Notes: generated from the sequence alone by a model not told the origin. A DNA stretch of 64,000 nucleotides from Brachynemurus nebulosus (GCA_035578155.1 JAPWDM010000001.1:14052725-14116724), one strand, 5' to 3'. Counted from the first letter of the stretch, positions 12,291 through 24,255 are shown. Made by a program: numbers and translations.

Positions 12291-12742
12291 ACAGGGCCGG
12301 ACATAGAGTTATTAGGAGGGGGGGCGAATTTTCCTATTGGCGCCGTGGGAAATTTTTCCCTGGAAAAGGAATTGATGACCAAAAAGAAAGTCACCTTGAC
12401 CCTATCAGAAATGGAAACTGTTGACCTTTTTTTTTGCTCAACACTTCCTTTTGCACACAAAATCACCTGAAGCCTATCAGAAATAGTAACTGTTGACCTT
12501 TTTTTTTTTTTGCTCATCACTTCCTTTCGCAAGAACAAATTCACCTCTACCCTATCAGAAATGGCCACTGTTGACCTTTTTTTTTGGTCAACACTTCCGT
12601 TTCCACGGAAAAAATTTTTGAAATATCAATGCGCCAAAACAATTTTATGCATTTTCACCGTTTTCAAATTACGTTTTTGGCGCCCCTGAAAACTTGCCGG
12701 GGGGGGGCACATACCCCGCTGCCCCCCTAGATTCGACCCTGT
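12291..12742. mobile_element. MITE, ACAGGG...CCCTGT ends
   Basis: The ends read ACAGGGCCGGACATAG and, inverted, ACAGGGTCGAATCTAG. They are flanked directly by ATATAA on both sides (12285-12290 and 12743-12748), a likely 6-bp target duplication, though the flanks are low complexity. The interior holds three tandem copies of an about 85-bp unit (12369-12598), each with CTATCAGAAAT and CTGTTGACC followed by a T run. No transposase. Confidence 0.7.
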
Positions 12743-12759
12743 ATATAAATAATAGATAC

Positions 12760-13683
12760 AGGGTGAATTCGGGAGAGATGCCGCACATTTTGAAAACACT
12801 TGATAATTCCTAAAGTATGCATTTAATTGCTTTGAAATTTGGTACACAATAAATGTAAAAATTGTTCTTTAAAATTATTTATAAATAATTTTAAATTTTG
12901 AGTCATAAAGGATTCATAATTAACATTTTTGTAGAGCCTGCAAAGCGGCGTCTTCCCCACACCTATGGGAGAGATGCCGCATAGTTCATGTTAAAAATTT
13001 TGCATTTTACACACATCTTCATACATGATGTATGCCATAACTCATAAGTAACCATTTTTGACACTTTATACATCTTAACCAGTCAACTTTTTTTTGTTTC
13101 TGAGTACCTACTTTTCAAAACATTCAATACACAGGCAATCATCATGATTTTCGTTATCTTCACTAATATGAGAGCTCTTCCTGATCCAGTAATGGATCTT
13201 TTGTATTTACGTAGCATAATTTACAGTCCAAAAAAAATTGCATAATTAAGGTATAAGTCTATGTTTCTAACATGTAATATGATGCGGCATCTATACCAAC
13301 TTTAAATGCGGCATCTCTCCTTTTTGTTGGGATAGATGCCGCATGTTGCTATAGCAAGCATAGTGCGGAATTCCAACCTAAAATTTTATACAGTACTTTT
13401 AAAATATACCTAAATTAATAATAAAACTCATTTTCATTAAAACAATGAAATATACATTCTTAAATTCTAATGAATTAAATACTTGAAAAAATATTATGTT
13501 AAAAAACTTACTTTTCAATTATAAAAAGTTGGATAATTACTAAACTGATGGACTATAATCATAAATGTTGCCATATACAGCTTAAATAAGTAACTTATTT
13601 TAAACATATAATCCATTAATAGCGCTATCTATCATTCAACGGACGAACTATGGCTACAGGGGCATCTCTCCCGCACTTACCCT
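12760..13683. mobile_element. MITE with iterated GGGAGAGATGCCGCA motif
   Basis: The left end is AGGGTGAATTCGGGAGAGAT. The right end, inverted, is AGGGTAAGTGCGGGAGAGAT. The core GGGAGAGATGCCGCA or close variants recurs inside at about 12965, 13304-13320 (inverted) and 13330. No coding frame. Iterated terminal motifs of this kind often bind a transposase. Superfamily not resolved. Confidence 0.75.
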
Positions 13684-13689
13684 ACTCGT

Positions 13690-14912
13690 ATTATCGGAAT
13701 ATGCTTTTCTGTATAAGATATTCTAACAATGCACCAGTTTATACCTAATAAAGTATTCTACTTTACAAAAACAATTTTCCTAATAAATAATTAAAGTGAA
13801 ATGATTGGTTTATTATGATATTTTATATTTATCAACAGTATAGGTAAAAGTTACAGATACTGGATTAAAAAACAATAAATTTAACTGTTTACTATACAAT
13901 AAAAATAGCCACTATAACATATTCTTTTATACGAAAAGTTTTCTCAATAACAAAGTTTAATGAGAAAAACTGTTTCTCTTTTTTTCTCTCCCGTCTTTAT
14001 TAATAGATTTTACGAAAACTAAAACTAAGCATAAAAGTAAGAATTCACATATATTATGTCGTCCTTTAACTAATTTATCATTTGTGTTAGACAGTTCGCC
14101 ATAGTACGACAAAAAGAAATTCTAAATTATCAGAAAAAAAAGGAAAACAAAAGTTTTACTAATTGTACGAAAATTAATGATATGTGAGGAAAAAATAATG
14201 TCTCGACTTGTAATTAGTGAAAAATGATGTGTTTTTGTGCTGTAATTGAAAGTAAAACAATTCCACACGAGGGAAAAAAAGTGATTCGTTTTAATCAACA
14301 AGATGTATATCACATGTCAGAATAACTACCACGTCTCAATATAGAAATATATTACATATACGTATAAACGAGTGGGTTAAATACATGGCAAAATTATAGA
14401 TCAATTATTTCTCTGTCAAAGCAAAATAAATACTTCAATTTTAATTGAAGAAAATTGTTTTCATCTAAATTTAAAATAATAAGTCTAAAGGTTAAATAGA
14501 ATACTTCAAACTATCGCATAAAAAATCGTCTGGGTTTTTTGATACATTTTCGATACCTAAAAGGAACCTATAGAATATAGGTAGACACAAAACATTAATT
14601 TCCTATTTTTTTCTAGCGCGTGTGTATTTGAGTACTATGAGAGAAGGAATAGGCGTATCGAAACTAATATTTGTTATAGAATTTTTATGTTTGTGACCTC
14701 TCACTTTAAAAAGCGCAATTTTTAAAATACCCATTTAGGCTATTGACTATGTAGTTGAATAAGGAACTAATTCCTAACAGGTGTTTTATTGTTTCATATG
14801 TTCAATTGTACCCCAAAGATGATAAATTCACAAAGTGCTATTAAATTTAGGCATGCGTTTTTACGAACGGCGTAAACTTATCGACGCTTACGTTTTTTAA
14901 CTATAACTCAAA
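13690..14912. other. No gene recognised
   Basis: AT-rich non-coding sequence with no clear repeat structure that I could see. Confidence 0.45.
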
Positions 14913-15396
14913 AACTATGCATTTGTCGTAAATACACATGATATGATTTTTTGTAGAGAACTAAATTTCCTATCGAAATGGCACATTATGAACTCAAAAA
15001 ACTTTTTTCTCAACAAAATAAGTCAAAAAAACTATTTAAAGAAAAGCTCAAATTTTTCAATTTTTCTTTTTTTTTTTTAAATTTTTGAGTAGTACTTTTT
15101 TCTGAGTGAATTTAGGTATAGGGATTGGTTCACAAAAAAGAAAGCTGATGTAATTCCCGTCAGAATGGTGACCGATAAAACTATTTTCGATAACAACCGG
15201 CTGAGACACAGTCGTTCAAAATTACCTACTTTTTTACAATTTTATTACTTTTGACTCTTATACCATGTTATTTGTATTTGTAATTTTTACACGCAAAAAT
15301 TATTTTTATTGAGTACAAAAATTATTTCTGCTTTATCAGAGGTAACGATAAAATTATTTGCTAATAATTTTGATATTCATATGATCTTAGGTATAA

Positions 15397-15777
15397 TTAA
15401 TTAATTAATTAACTCTGCCTTGTATGTTCATACTTCAGTGTGCTGTATTTATTAAACAGCATTATTATCTATTTACGAATAATATACCAAACCACAGTTA
15501 CGACACGAGACACAAAAATAAATTAAATCTAATTAACTCAACAATGACGGTTTCTCTGAGGAGCGTGCATAATATCATGATCAAAATATATAATAAAATT
15601 CCAGAAAATCTAAAGAATGAAACTTTAGAGAACTTCAAAAAAAAACTTAAAGCTGATCTGTTACAGGCAAGCTTCTACTCTGTAGATGGCTTCCTAGAAT
15701 AAGTCTTTTCGATCAAATTGTGACCCTGTTCATACAATGTACGTTGTATACTGAATAAAGACATTATTATTATTATT
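15397..15777 (+). mobile_element. LINE 3' tail with (ATT)n end
   Basis: A 5'-truncated LINE: a coding C-terminus, AATAAAG, then (ATT)n. The opposite arm of the surrounding inverted duplication gives the empty site: TTAGGTATAAAA is continuous there, while here the LINE sits between GGTATAA and TATAAAAAG. A TATAA target duplication is likely. Confidence 0.8.
15424..15702 (+). pseudogene. LINE ORF2 C-terminal fragment
   Basis: About 92 codons are open. The segment YDTRHKNKL, then IYNKIPENLKN and FKKKLKADLL fits the extreme C-terminus common in Jockey/CR1-like reverse transcriptase proteins of arthropods (Y-x-T-R, then kiWNslPenik, then FKrrLK). The first ATG is internal to the 5' truncation and is not a real start. 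It ends at TAA before the 3' UTR and (ATT)n tail. It has no catalytic domain. Confidence 0.75.
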
Positions 15778-15844
15778 ATAAAAAGAAACTTTAATATTGT
15801 ACTAAATTACAGTTCTATTTTTAAAAAAAAATTAAATGTATCTA

Positions 15845-16327
15845 TTATATTTCTCCCATAATGTTTTCAAATTCAATATCAATATCTTCATCAACATCGT
15901 TTTGGACATCTCCTTCTGTAATTTCTGGAACATCCGCATTTTCACAATTTTCTGGAACATCCACATTTTCGCAAATAAATTCTTTGCAGCTAATTCCTAA
16001 TTTTCTACAGCTGCAATTTCCGTGACAACTTTTTATACACCCGCAACCTATTTGTTCCAGTAAATTCTGCAGTGCAGGAGGTTTTGTTGTTTTAATTGGC
16101 ACTAATCCATTTTTAGATTTTTGCAAACCCCACTCAAATGGATTTAAAATATTTCCTTCCAACTGTTGAATTTGGTGGTGCGTCCTTAAACCGTGATAAT
16201 TAGTGGCATCAGAAGTTAATGGGAAATTGGTTAGAGAAAATTTTGTGCTTTTTGATAATTTTTGAAAAAGTTGTAACCGAGAACTACCTAAACTGTTAGC
16301 CTTAATGCCATAAAGAGAAATTACGAT
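15845..16327 (-). pseudogene. Cys-rich C-terminal tail of a TE-associated protein
   Basis: The minus frame is open for about 160 codons from 16327. It reads a helical stretch (SRLQLFQKLSKS), PLTSDATNYHGLRTHHQIQQL, then NPFEWGL, PPALQNLLEQI, and the metal-binding run CGCIKSCHGNCSCRKLGISC, followed by an acidic end (DVDEDIDIEFE). I recall this H..R..HQ / P-x-x-W-G / PPA / CxC-CxxxCxCRK-GxxC layout as the C-terminus of a large protein repeated many times in arthropod genomes. Which element class it belongs to I cannot say. The usual last cysteines are replaced by the acidic tail. There is no start codon and an upstream TAA at 16328-16330, so it is a fragment. Confidence 0.6.
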
Positions 16328-16369
16328 TTAATTCTATTACGTAAATTGTGGCTGTAGAAAATTATAGGA

Positions 16370-16515
16370 AATAGCTGCTCCATGTTCTGCAAAGAACGTA
16401 TGGGCTTAAATTGTGAAAATGCGGATGTTCCAGAAATGACAGAAGAGAATGTCCAAAACGATGTTGATGAAGATATTGATATTGAATTTGAAAACATTAT
16501 GAGAGAAATATAATA
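16370..16515 (+). pseudogene. Inverted copy of the Cys-rich protein end
   Basis: The plus strand encodes RMGLNCENADVPE and an acidic tail (DVDEDIDIEFENIM) to TAA at 16510, nearly identical to the end of the 15845-16327 minus-strand relic. It is the other arm of the inverted duplication. Only about 45 codons remain. Confidence 0.65.
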
Positions 16516-17050
16516 GGTACATGTAACTTTTAAAAAAAATTAGAACTATTATTTAGTACAATATTAAAGTTTTTTTTATACCTAAGATCATATGAATATC
16601 AAAATTTTATCGTTACCACTTTTATCGTTACCTCTGGTAAAGCAGAAATAATTTTTGTACTCAATAAAAATAATTTTTTTGTGTAAAAATTACAAATAAT
16701 ATGGTATAAAAGTCAAAAGAAATAAAATTCTAAAAAAAAGGTAAATTTGAATGACTGTATCTCAGCCGGTTTTTATCGAAAATATTTTTATCGGTCACCA
16801 TTCTGACGGGAATTACATCAGCTTTCTTTTTTGTGAACCAATCCCTATACCTAAATTCACTCAGAAAAAAGTACTACTCAAAAATTTAAAAAAAAAAGAA
16901 AAATTGAAAAATTGAGCTTTTTTTTAAATAATTGTTTTGACTTATTTTGTTGAGAAAAAAGCTTTTTGAGTTCATAAAGTGCCATTTCGATGGGAAATTT
17001 AATTCTCTACAAAAACTCATATTATGTGCATTTACGAAAAATGCATAGTC

Positions 17051-17611
17051 AGTACTGTACCGTACTGTTTTAATTAAAAATAACCTAGTGACTGGAAAAT
17101 TATCAAACTGCATCGACTGGGACTCGAATCATTGTTTTAACTAAAATTCATGTAGTGATTGAAAAATTATGGACTAACAATACGTAAACGTGTTAAAAAT
17201 ACTGTCACTCTCTGGGGGAAATTTATAGCTTAGACGCGCGGACCGTATAATGCTAAAACAATTCGCAAAAAGAGCCCGATTGCCTATATTTAGGCACTTG
17301 GTTACGTCCTAAAAAACTGTTTAAGAAAGTGGAGTTCTAATAATTTTTAGTCAATACAGCTGACAAGCAAAAAAATTCTTTTCATTTTGAATGGGCCCTT
17401 AACTGAATCCGAACCCCCATTTTAGACCCGGATCCCTAGGCAGTTGTTCCACCTGACCCCCCCCCCCCCTCCCTCTTGCCGGCCTTGTGCATAGACGTTT
17501 TTCTTAATTTTTGCTTTCGGAGATAGTTGGAAGGACGTTGGTTTTCCCCAACACCAAAGTAAACCGGTATATAGTGTTTCGTTCTGTCAATTTGGTATCG
17601 AATAACAAAAT
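17051..17611. other. No gene recognised
   Basis: Contains a C-rich run at 17457-17472. No coding evidence. Confidence 0.4.
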
Positions 17612-17665
17612 ACCCCTGTAGCAGCATCCTACATAACATAGCGAATTTCCGTTTATAAAAATTAG
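17612..17665 (-). mobile_element. Family B 3'-end fragment
   Basis: The complement of ATTCGCTATGTTATG, a GCTGC hairpin and CAGGGGTATTTT, the conserved 3' end of family B (see 31917-33577). Confidence 0.7.
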
Positions 17666-17779
17666 TTTTTCTCGGAAACTATTTGACATAGAATAATAGT
17701 TTAAAGATCTTTTTTATGTAATTTTTTCCGCTCTTTTAAATGGTGTAAAAAAATTTCGGAAAAAATTTTGAATAAGTGG

Positions 17780-17783
<4 letters not shown>

Positions 17784-17859
<76 letters not shown>
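17784..17859. repeat. (TA)n microsatellite
   Basis: Nearly pure TA. Confidence 0.97.
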
Positions 17860-17862
<3 letters not shown>

Positions 17863-17879
17863 TGAAGTGTGTGGAAAAA

Positions 17880-17887
17880 TACACACA

Positions 17888-17978
<91 letters not shown>
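17880..17978. repeat. (AC)n-(TA)n microsatellite
   Basis: A short CACACAC run followed by about 87 bp of TA. Confidence 0.97.
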
Positions 17979-17981
<3 letters not shown>

Positions 17982-19597
17982 ACATCCTTGAACGAATTTT
18001 AAAGAAAATTTTAACTTATAAATATTTCTTTTGAAGGAAATTATTTTTTTTGTTATTTACATAATTCAATTGCATATTAATAATAATATTTATTTATTAG
18101 AAATGACCAAATAAAGGTATACAAACGTCAAAAATTACAAACATTCACTTATTTGTTAGTGTTTGTGTTAGATAGAACACACCGTATACGTTTTAATTCC
18201 TTTGCGTGTTCATTGACTTTGAATACATTTTTTGGTTGGTATCTGTAAATTGACAGATGTTTTACGCGGTAAAATTTTGCTATAAAAACCGGCGTAAACC
18301 ATGCATTCTCTCTTTTGAAATTTCACATTTTACTAGTTCAGTTCAATTTCTGTGCAGGTATAATAATTTTTTTTCTTTAGTTTATTGTTACTGCAGGCCT
18401 CGTGGGTTCTGTAATTTTGTTCAAATGAACAATTGTTATTACATAACCTCCGAAAGCACTGCTATTTATCAATTAATTGTATATTTAAAATTGTTAATTT
18501 CTTGTGCAGGTTTCTTTCTTTATTCCTTTCTATATACTAATTCTCTTTAAAAATTAATCTACTGCTTTGATTGATAAACCAATTTAAAACAAGAAAATTG
18601 GACACTGGTGTGCAAATGAATGGTTGTTTTTGGAACGAATTCGCACCATTTGGACTGCCGTAAACCGTTTTGGCTGGTTTGTTCTGCACTATCATTGGTA
18701 TTGTGTCGACCTGAAATTCACGAATGTACGCTTCTGTGCACGTTTGCTTTGTTACGCGACGAATTGTCGCCGGCAGTATTTGAGTTAAGTAATCCTAACC
18801 TACAATTCCGCCACGTGAAGCTAATTTGTATAAATTCTATTAGTGCTTGTTGAACTCAGTGATTTTACAACTAATTTTCGCTTTTACTAATTCAAATTTC
18901 AATGCAGTAGTAATTTGTTGTTTTCTTTTTAAATTCAAATGTACTAACGTAGTAAAATTTTACTTTATACCTGTAACTACTTGGATGTATTAATTTAATT
19001 ATTTTAGTTAATATTTTGATTTATTGGCAGTAATCTTCCATTACATTCTTTGTCTATCTATATTTAGCTTCTCTTAATTCTTATCTTTGTATGAAAGATT
19101 CCTGTCAATCTTTAGAAGCTTAAACTCCTGTGCTGGTTGATGAATGTACGTTTACTTGCCTTCCCTTTTTGTATAAATTTCTTACGTAATTTATCTTAAA
19201 ATTTATTAACTAACATATTGGGATATTTGTGCTTATTCATTTATTGTCTTTTTTTTTTAATTCGCTTTATCTTTTCCTTTTGTTAAATTTACGCTTTATC
19301 TTACTTCCTTGTAAATTTTACGCTTTATATATCTCTTTTGTAAAATTCTTACTTTTGTAACATTGTCTGAGAATCATCTCCTACCGACCTTGAGATAATA
19401 AATAAAAATTATTTTTACAATTGTTCAAAAATAGCCGAGGATTTACACCTTAAATTGTATAAGAGTAATTTTTTTATACATTCAAAATTTAATTTGTAAA
19501 AATGTCAATAAACATTGTGTTAACTAAATTTTATATCTTTTAATTTTGCAATTTTCCTAATATTCTATTTCAGGTAAATAATTTTTTTTAATTACCT

Positions 19598-19600
<3 letters not shown>
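17979..19600. other. No gene recognised; possible repeat body
   Basis: It starts TGTTACATCC directly after the TA tract. A TATAAAA lies near 18281 and AATAAA signals near 19400 and 19507. A degenerate short tandem (TTTACGCTTTATCTT-like) lies at 19262-19345. A solo LTR was considered, but I could not find paired ends or a target duplication. Confidence 0.3.
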
Positions 19601-19601
<1 letters not shown>

Positions 19602-19673
<72 letters not shown>

Positions 19674-19801
19674 TTTAGTGAATATTATTTTCGGCTTCTC
19701 GGGACCTCAAAACAAAGTCCTATCATAGTACCGGGCTCAAATCGCGTCGCGATAGTGGCTGCAAGGCTGTAATAGCTGAATTCCATTCTGGAAATTCGCT
19801 A
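19602..19801 (-). mobile_element. Family B 5'-end fragment with (TA)n
   Basis: A TA tract (19602-19669) is followed by AAATTTTAGTGAATAT, GGGACCTCAAAACA and the inverted 5' terminus GGAAATTCGCTAAAA at the right. Only about 200 bp of the element is present. Confidence 0.75.
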
Positions 19802-21400
19802 AAACAAGATGTTCATATAAGGCTTCTTTTATAAATGACGTCGTAAAAAGTTTTACTTTGTAGAAAGAATCACATTGTACATTAAATGAGGATAAATATT
19901 CATTAAAAAGTTTAAACTTTTTGCAATTAATTAGCAGCTTATATACGTATAATATGTGTAATTTACCTTACAAAAGATATGTAGGTATGTAGAATGACGA
20001 ACTTTGATAAAACATAAAACCAATTACGCATCGCTTTTCTATTTGAATGTGTAAAAGAATAATAATTTTTTATTTTATTCATATACTTTATTTTTCATTT
20101 ATCCTCGCCGTTGGGTATCAATAAAATTTCATGTTCATTGTGTAAGTACAATTGACATGAAAGTTGGGCTGTTTCAAAAAGTATAATTCTATAAAATTAG
20201 ATTTCTTTTAACGCATCATGTTATTACAAGATATTGTTTAATAATATCAAAAGATATAAGTGACTAAATACAATGGACAACACAAATTTTTATAGTATAT
20301 TATGCAACAAGTGCGCGAGTAGTATTTTATGCAACAAGTTGAGCGCACGATCGTAGTGAGTGCGCTCATTCGCCCGTATCATTGCACGTGCGGCCTAGCG
20401 CGCGAACAATTCAATACATGTATTTAAATGTACGTATTCAGACCAATACGATCTGGTTTTTGCGGGCAAATTGACGGGCAATCTGTCTGCTGGCACCTTA
20501 CGAACTGTGAAATGGGTAGGTAATGAAATACTTACAAAAAAAAAGAAAATATTTCAAGTGGTCAAACCCTTGAAAAAATATTTAATAATTATACAGTCTC
20601 ATTTATCACGTCTTGTGAGTATCGAATTTTATATTTTTTTGTAATATAAATATTTTGTAATAATTATATACCTGCATATTTTTGTATATTTTAAGAAAGA
20701 AATTTTTAAAATAATTTTCGGTTTATATTTTTATTTTTACATATCCTTTGCTATTCAGAAAAGACGTACCACCTGAAGAGTAACAGAATGAGAGGTCCGA
20801 TATTGCCTGCTATGACTATGACCTTGATTGCATATGTTTTATTAAGAACAAGGGGTGGTTTCGGGTATATTACCTATTATCTTACATAACCGGTATCGGA
20901 TTTGAATTATAAAAAAAAAATAATACATTTTAGATGATTTCTGATTGTTAACTAGCATTTATTTATTAAAATTCTTCACATTTCTTCACTAAACAAACAT
21001 TATGAGATTTGGATATATTCTCCATGTTAATAGAATATAATTTGCAAAATTTGCAATTTAAATTGGTAACGAAATCCTATTTTAAAATACACTACTGCCC
21101 TGGAAGAACAATTTATCACTACCATAGTCGCTACTACACTGATCGGATTGTACTAACATATTCTTCCAATTTCTTCCAAACCTCGAGCATCTCTACCTGA
21201 CTATCATTTCTTCTTTTTCTGTTACTCTTCTTGTTATTTATTCCTGTGGAAGTACCTAATAAAATTTTTTTGGAATTCCAGATTTTGCATTTAATTGTAA
21301 ATAGACACAAAGAATGTTTACTTAAAATATGCCTACGTAATTTTCTGGCCCTATATACCTACATTGGAATTTTATTTTATTCTATCTATTGTACAAGCAC
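19802..21400 (-). other. Probable intron of the DIP/lachesin-like gene
   Basis: No exon is recognised downstream of the exon donor. A hairpin GAGCGCAC/GTGCGCTC lies at 20341-20367, next to a repeated TTATGCAACAAGT (20300 and 20328). Confidence 0.45.
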
Positions 21401-21404
21401 TTAC

Positions 21405-21590
21405 CTGACTTTTCATAGGATCTGTATTAATTTGGCACATATATGTGCCGGAATCATTCTTCTGCACATTCTGTACGTGCAATTTCCATGTGTTGTGCCC
21501 GTTATGTGTCACCGACAAACGTGGATTATGCGCAACCATATGTGTATGAATTGCCAGTATTGCTTTGGAATCTGATTTAATCCACGCCAC
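21405..21590 (-). CDS. Exon of a DIP/lachesin-like Ig-domain protein
   Basis: Exactly 186 bp, bounded on the minus strand by TTTGTTTCAG/GTGGCG (acceptor) and AAGTCAG/GTAAGTGC (donor). It encodes 62 residues starting VAWIKSD and ending DPMKSQ. The Trp of the Ig core (residue 3), NPRLSVTHN (22-30), W-K-L-H-V and DSGTYMCQINTDP (46-58, Cys52) are the second half of the first Ig V-type domain of the insect DIP/lachesin family. The NTDP-M ending is characteristic. DIPs are GPI-linked neuronal surface receptors for Dpr proteins and guide synaptic partner choice. No stop or frameshift. Neighbouring exons were not found in the window; such genes have very long introns. Which family member it is cannot be told. 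Confidence 0.92.
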
Positions 21591-21606
21591 CTGAAACAAA
21601 TAAGAA
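21591..21606 (-). promoter_or_regulatory. 3' splice acceptor of the DIP-like exon
   Basis: A TTCTTATTTGTTTCAG polypyrimidine tract and AG precede the exon. The (TA)n tract starts only about 15 bp further upstream. Confidence 0.85.
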
Positions 21607-21614
21607 AAATATAG

Positions 21615-21618
<4 letters not shown>

Positions 21619-21706
<88 letters not shown>
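21619..21706. repeat. (TA)n microsatellite in intron
   Basis: About 87 bp of TA, where a branch point for the adjacent acceptor would be expected. Confidence 0.97.
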
Positions 21707-21710
<4 letters not shown>

Positions 21711-22288
21711 GAATCTCTAGCTACTTTGATGCGAAGACACTCATTTAACACCGAAAATTTCTTTTCAGTTTAAGAGTAAGATGCTTGTCTACAATAACAG
21801 TGCTCCTGAAAATTAGTTTCCGGACAATTTATTTTTAGAAATCTCCTTGCTTTTACAAAGATGAATAAAAAATTTACTATCAAAATTCTATGAAAAAGAT
21901 TCTTATAATTGGGAAACTTTTTATTGCTACCAATTTTAAAATCGCACCTATTTCGTCAGCTGCTTGCAGCTGAAGCTCACAAAGTTCGTATGAAAGTATA
22001 TTTGAAAAATTAGGATATCTTTGTGAAAATAATCAGAAACATTTTTGATACTTTAATACATCAAACTTTCAATCCATTTTTAATTAGTGATATTTCCCCA
22101 GGGAATTATTTCATTGAAATAAAATGTATCCAATTTATATGTTCAAAATGACAAGCTAGGTGAGATTTAATTTAGACTGGTGTCGGAAGTTGATTGAGAA
22201 GTTGAAAATAAAAATAAATTCGTTTTATTAGTTTTTTTTTTGTTTTTTGTTTTTTATTTAGATATTTACTTATTTAAAAAAAACACTT
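21707..22288 (-). other. Probable intron sequence
   Basis: No exon or repeat recognised. Confidence 0.4.
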
Positions 22289-22290
22289 TA

Positions 22291-23477
22291 GGGTTGACCA
22301 GGGTAAACGTGAATTGGGGCAATTGTGAACGGCGCCTATAATTTCTAAAGTAACATTAATTTTGTTAAAAATCAAATCTTAGTATGTTTTTCTGCCCTTT
22401 CTTAATGTGCTATAAAAATTTCATAACAATTCTCCAAGTATTAGTATCTTTTTTTATTTTGAAAAAAAAAAAAACTTGCAAAATTTTGTGTATCTGACTT
22501 CGACCAATCCTCAAAAAAAAATTTTTTTTTAATACATTTTCTTTTTTTTAAAAGGTAAGAAATGGATAAAGGTATACCTTTATCCATTTCTTACCTTTAG
22601 AAGTATACTATCTTTCTTTAGAAGTATACTTCTAAAGAATTGGTCTAAAGCCTGAGGGGGTTCCTTATTAACTGCTAAAGAAATTGGACAATTTGATTAC
22701 CAATTCACAATTACCCCATGATTTTAAAATTCCGGGGTAATTGTGAACGTCTTTCACAAATGCCCCCATCCGGTCAAAAATTTCAGTAGTGTCCTTTTCA
22801 GAGTTGAAAATGTTGATGATGATGTACAATGATATTATTGTACAAGTTTCCGTTGTACAAACAACACAAAAAAAAAAATAGATTGTTGTTTTTTGTTCAT
22901 GCAAACTGAATGTATTTCCTTGAAAAAGTCTTATTTTCCTTGTTTTTGTTTGAAAATCATGTAATTTTTTGATTTTTTATTTGATAAAATGACAAAATAT
23001 CATCAAAATATCATTTTTAGCTTGTAACAAATTTGTTCTTATAATTTTTATTTTTATTTAACCTTGATTTTTTGTACAAATTTGAGGTATGCGTAACTTG
23101 CATTAAACAAAGAGAAATTGTGACCGCTAGAGTATGATGAAAAATTTGCAAGTGGGGTAAATATGAAGAATTTGAGTTGGTCCTTACTCTGATGTACCTC
23201 ACTCCTCTTGTAATCCATTCTAAATAATTTTTCTGATGGCATTCACATTTACCCCGAAATTCATAAGATTTGCAAAACCGCACCGGGGAAATGTGAATGG
23301 CTTATAAAATTTTTGTTTTTCATACTAATTTGCTCAAAATTTGTGTGGTGCATCCTGAATACTGTAGAATTAGAAATAAATCAACCATAATGTGAATGTA
23401 TATAAAATAAAAAATACTTAAAACAACGCTTTTATCTCAACTCATGAAAATCCATTCACAATTACCCCGGTCAACCC
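22291..23477. mobile_element. TA-flanked MITE with iterated GGGGTAA motif
   Basis: Terminal inverted repeats begin GGGTTGACC(A/G)GGGTAA at 22291 and, inverted, at 23477, with about 21 of 24 bases paired. TA flanks both ends (22289-22290 and 23478-23479). The motif GGGGTAA(T/A)TGTGAA recurs inside in both orientations near 22689-22717, 22734-22750, 23150, 23243-23258 and 23283-23297. No transposase. The TA duplication suggests mobilisation by a Tc1/mariner-group enzyme, which is an inference. Confidence 0.82.
22551..22598. repeat. Perfect 48-bp palindrome
   Basis: Two 24-bp halves are exact complements without a spacer, centred on GGTATACC at about 22571-22578. A second perfect 20-bp palindrome, TTTAGAAGTATACTTCTAAA, follows at 22618-22637. 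Confidence 0.95.
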
Positions 23478-23479
23478 TA

Positions 23480-24255
23480 CGTGGTGTTTTTCGCGGTATG
23501 TGATTGTATGTTAACGGAATTTTATTAAAGTTCAACAGATTTTCTCTAGAGACTCAACTCGTTAATTAGTCCAGATTAAAAGTAAGCAGTGGGGGTACGT
23601 TACTTCTCGGAATGCATTAATTTATTATTTCGTATATTTTCTGTGCATCAGCGTCCCTGTTCGAAAAAGTTTGATATTTATTTATAGATAGGCTCGTATA
23701 TCTTTTTAAATTAAAATACGAAAAACACGGGTTAAGCTGAGGATACGATGTTGTCGGAAGTAACCAGGTTTAGTAGTTATTTATGATACTGCAGAAGTTT
23801 AGATTAAATATGCTCCGAATAGTTCTCCAAAACAGAACCACACCAGGTCGTGATGTCAGTATGACAGAGAATGGTACTAATTAAGATTCTTTTCTTGGAT
23901 TTAATAGAAATTTTAGCCATCTAAAACTCTGTCGGTTGAAAGAGCCTCAAATAAATACATATGCATATTTCTACCACCTAATTGCTAAATTAAAGAAAGA
24001 TTCAAAAAATAAACTTGGATGAAAAATTTTCCTCATTAATATTTTTAATTGATGCATTAGATCAGTTTTATCGAAAAATTAACATATAATCTCATTTAAA
24101 AATCTATAAGTTCGTATCATAACTTGAAAACCATAAGAACTATAAAGCTCCTGACTATAGCAATCGATTGCATGCGTCGATATCTACAACTCTTATTTGA
24201 ACAATTTTTCGATTTAATCAACGGTTTGGCTGTAATCAAAATGGCAACTCTCGAA
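23480..24255. other. No gene recognised
   Basis: AT-rich non-coding sequence. Confidence 0.4.

Larger units (their letters stand above)
14914..17050. repeat. Large inverted duplication
   Basis: The left arm (14914-15396 plus 15778-15950) and right arm (16415-17050) are reverse complements over about 640 bp with moderate divergence. The left arm is interrupted by a LINE tail at 15397-15777 that the right arm lacks. The arms include the end of a Cys-rich coding relic, so this is a duplicated and inverted piece of a mobile element or its long terminal inverted repeats. Confidence 0.85.

Noticed and set aside
12257..12568. 103-codon frame with repeated segments
   Set aside because: It follows the three tandem 85-bp units of a MITE; the repetition is in the DNA, not a protein.
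17979..19600. Possible solo LTR or promoter (TATAAAA near 18281, AATAAA near 19400)
   Set aside because: No paired termini, primer-binding site, polypurine tract or target duplication could be seen.
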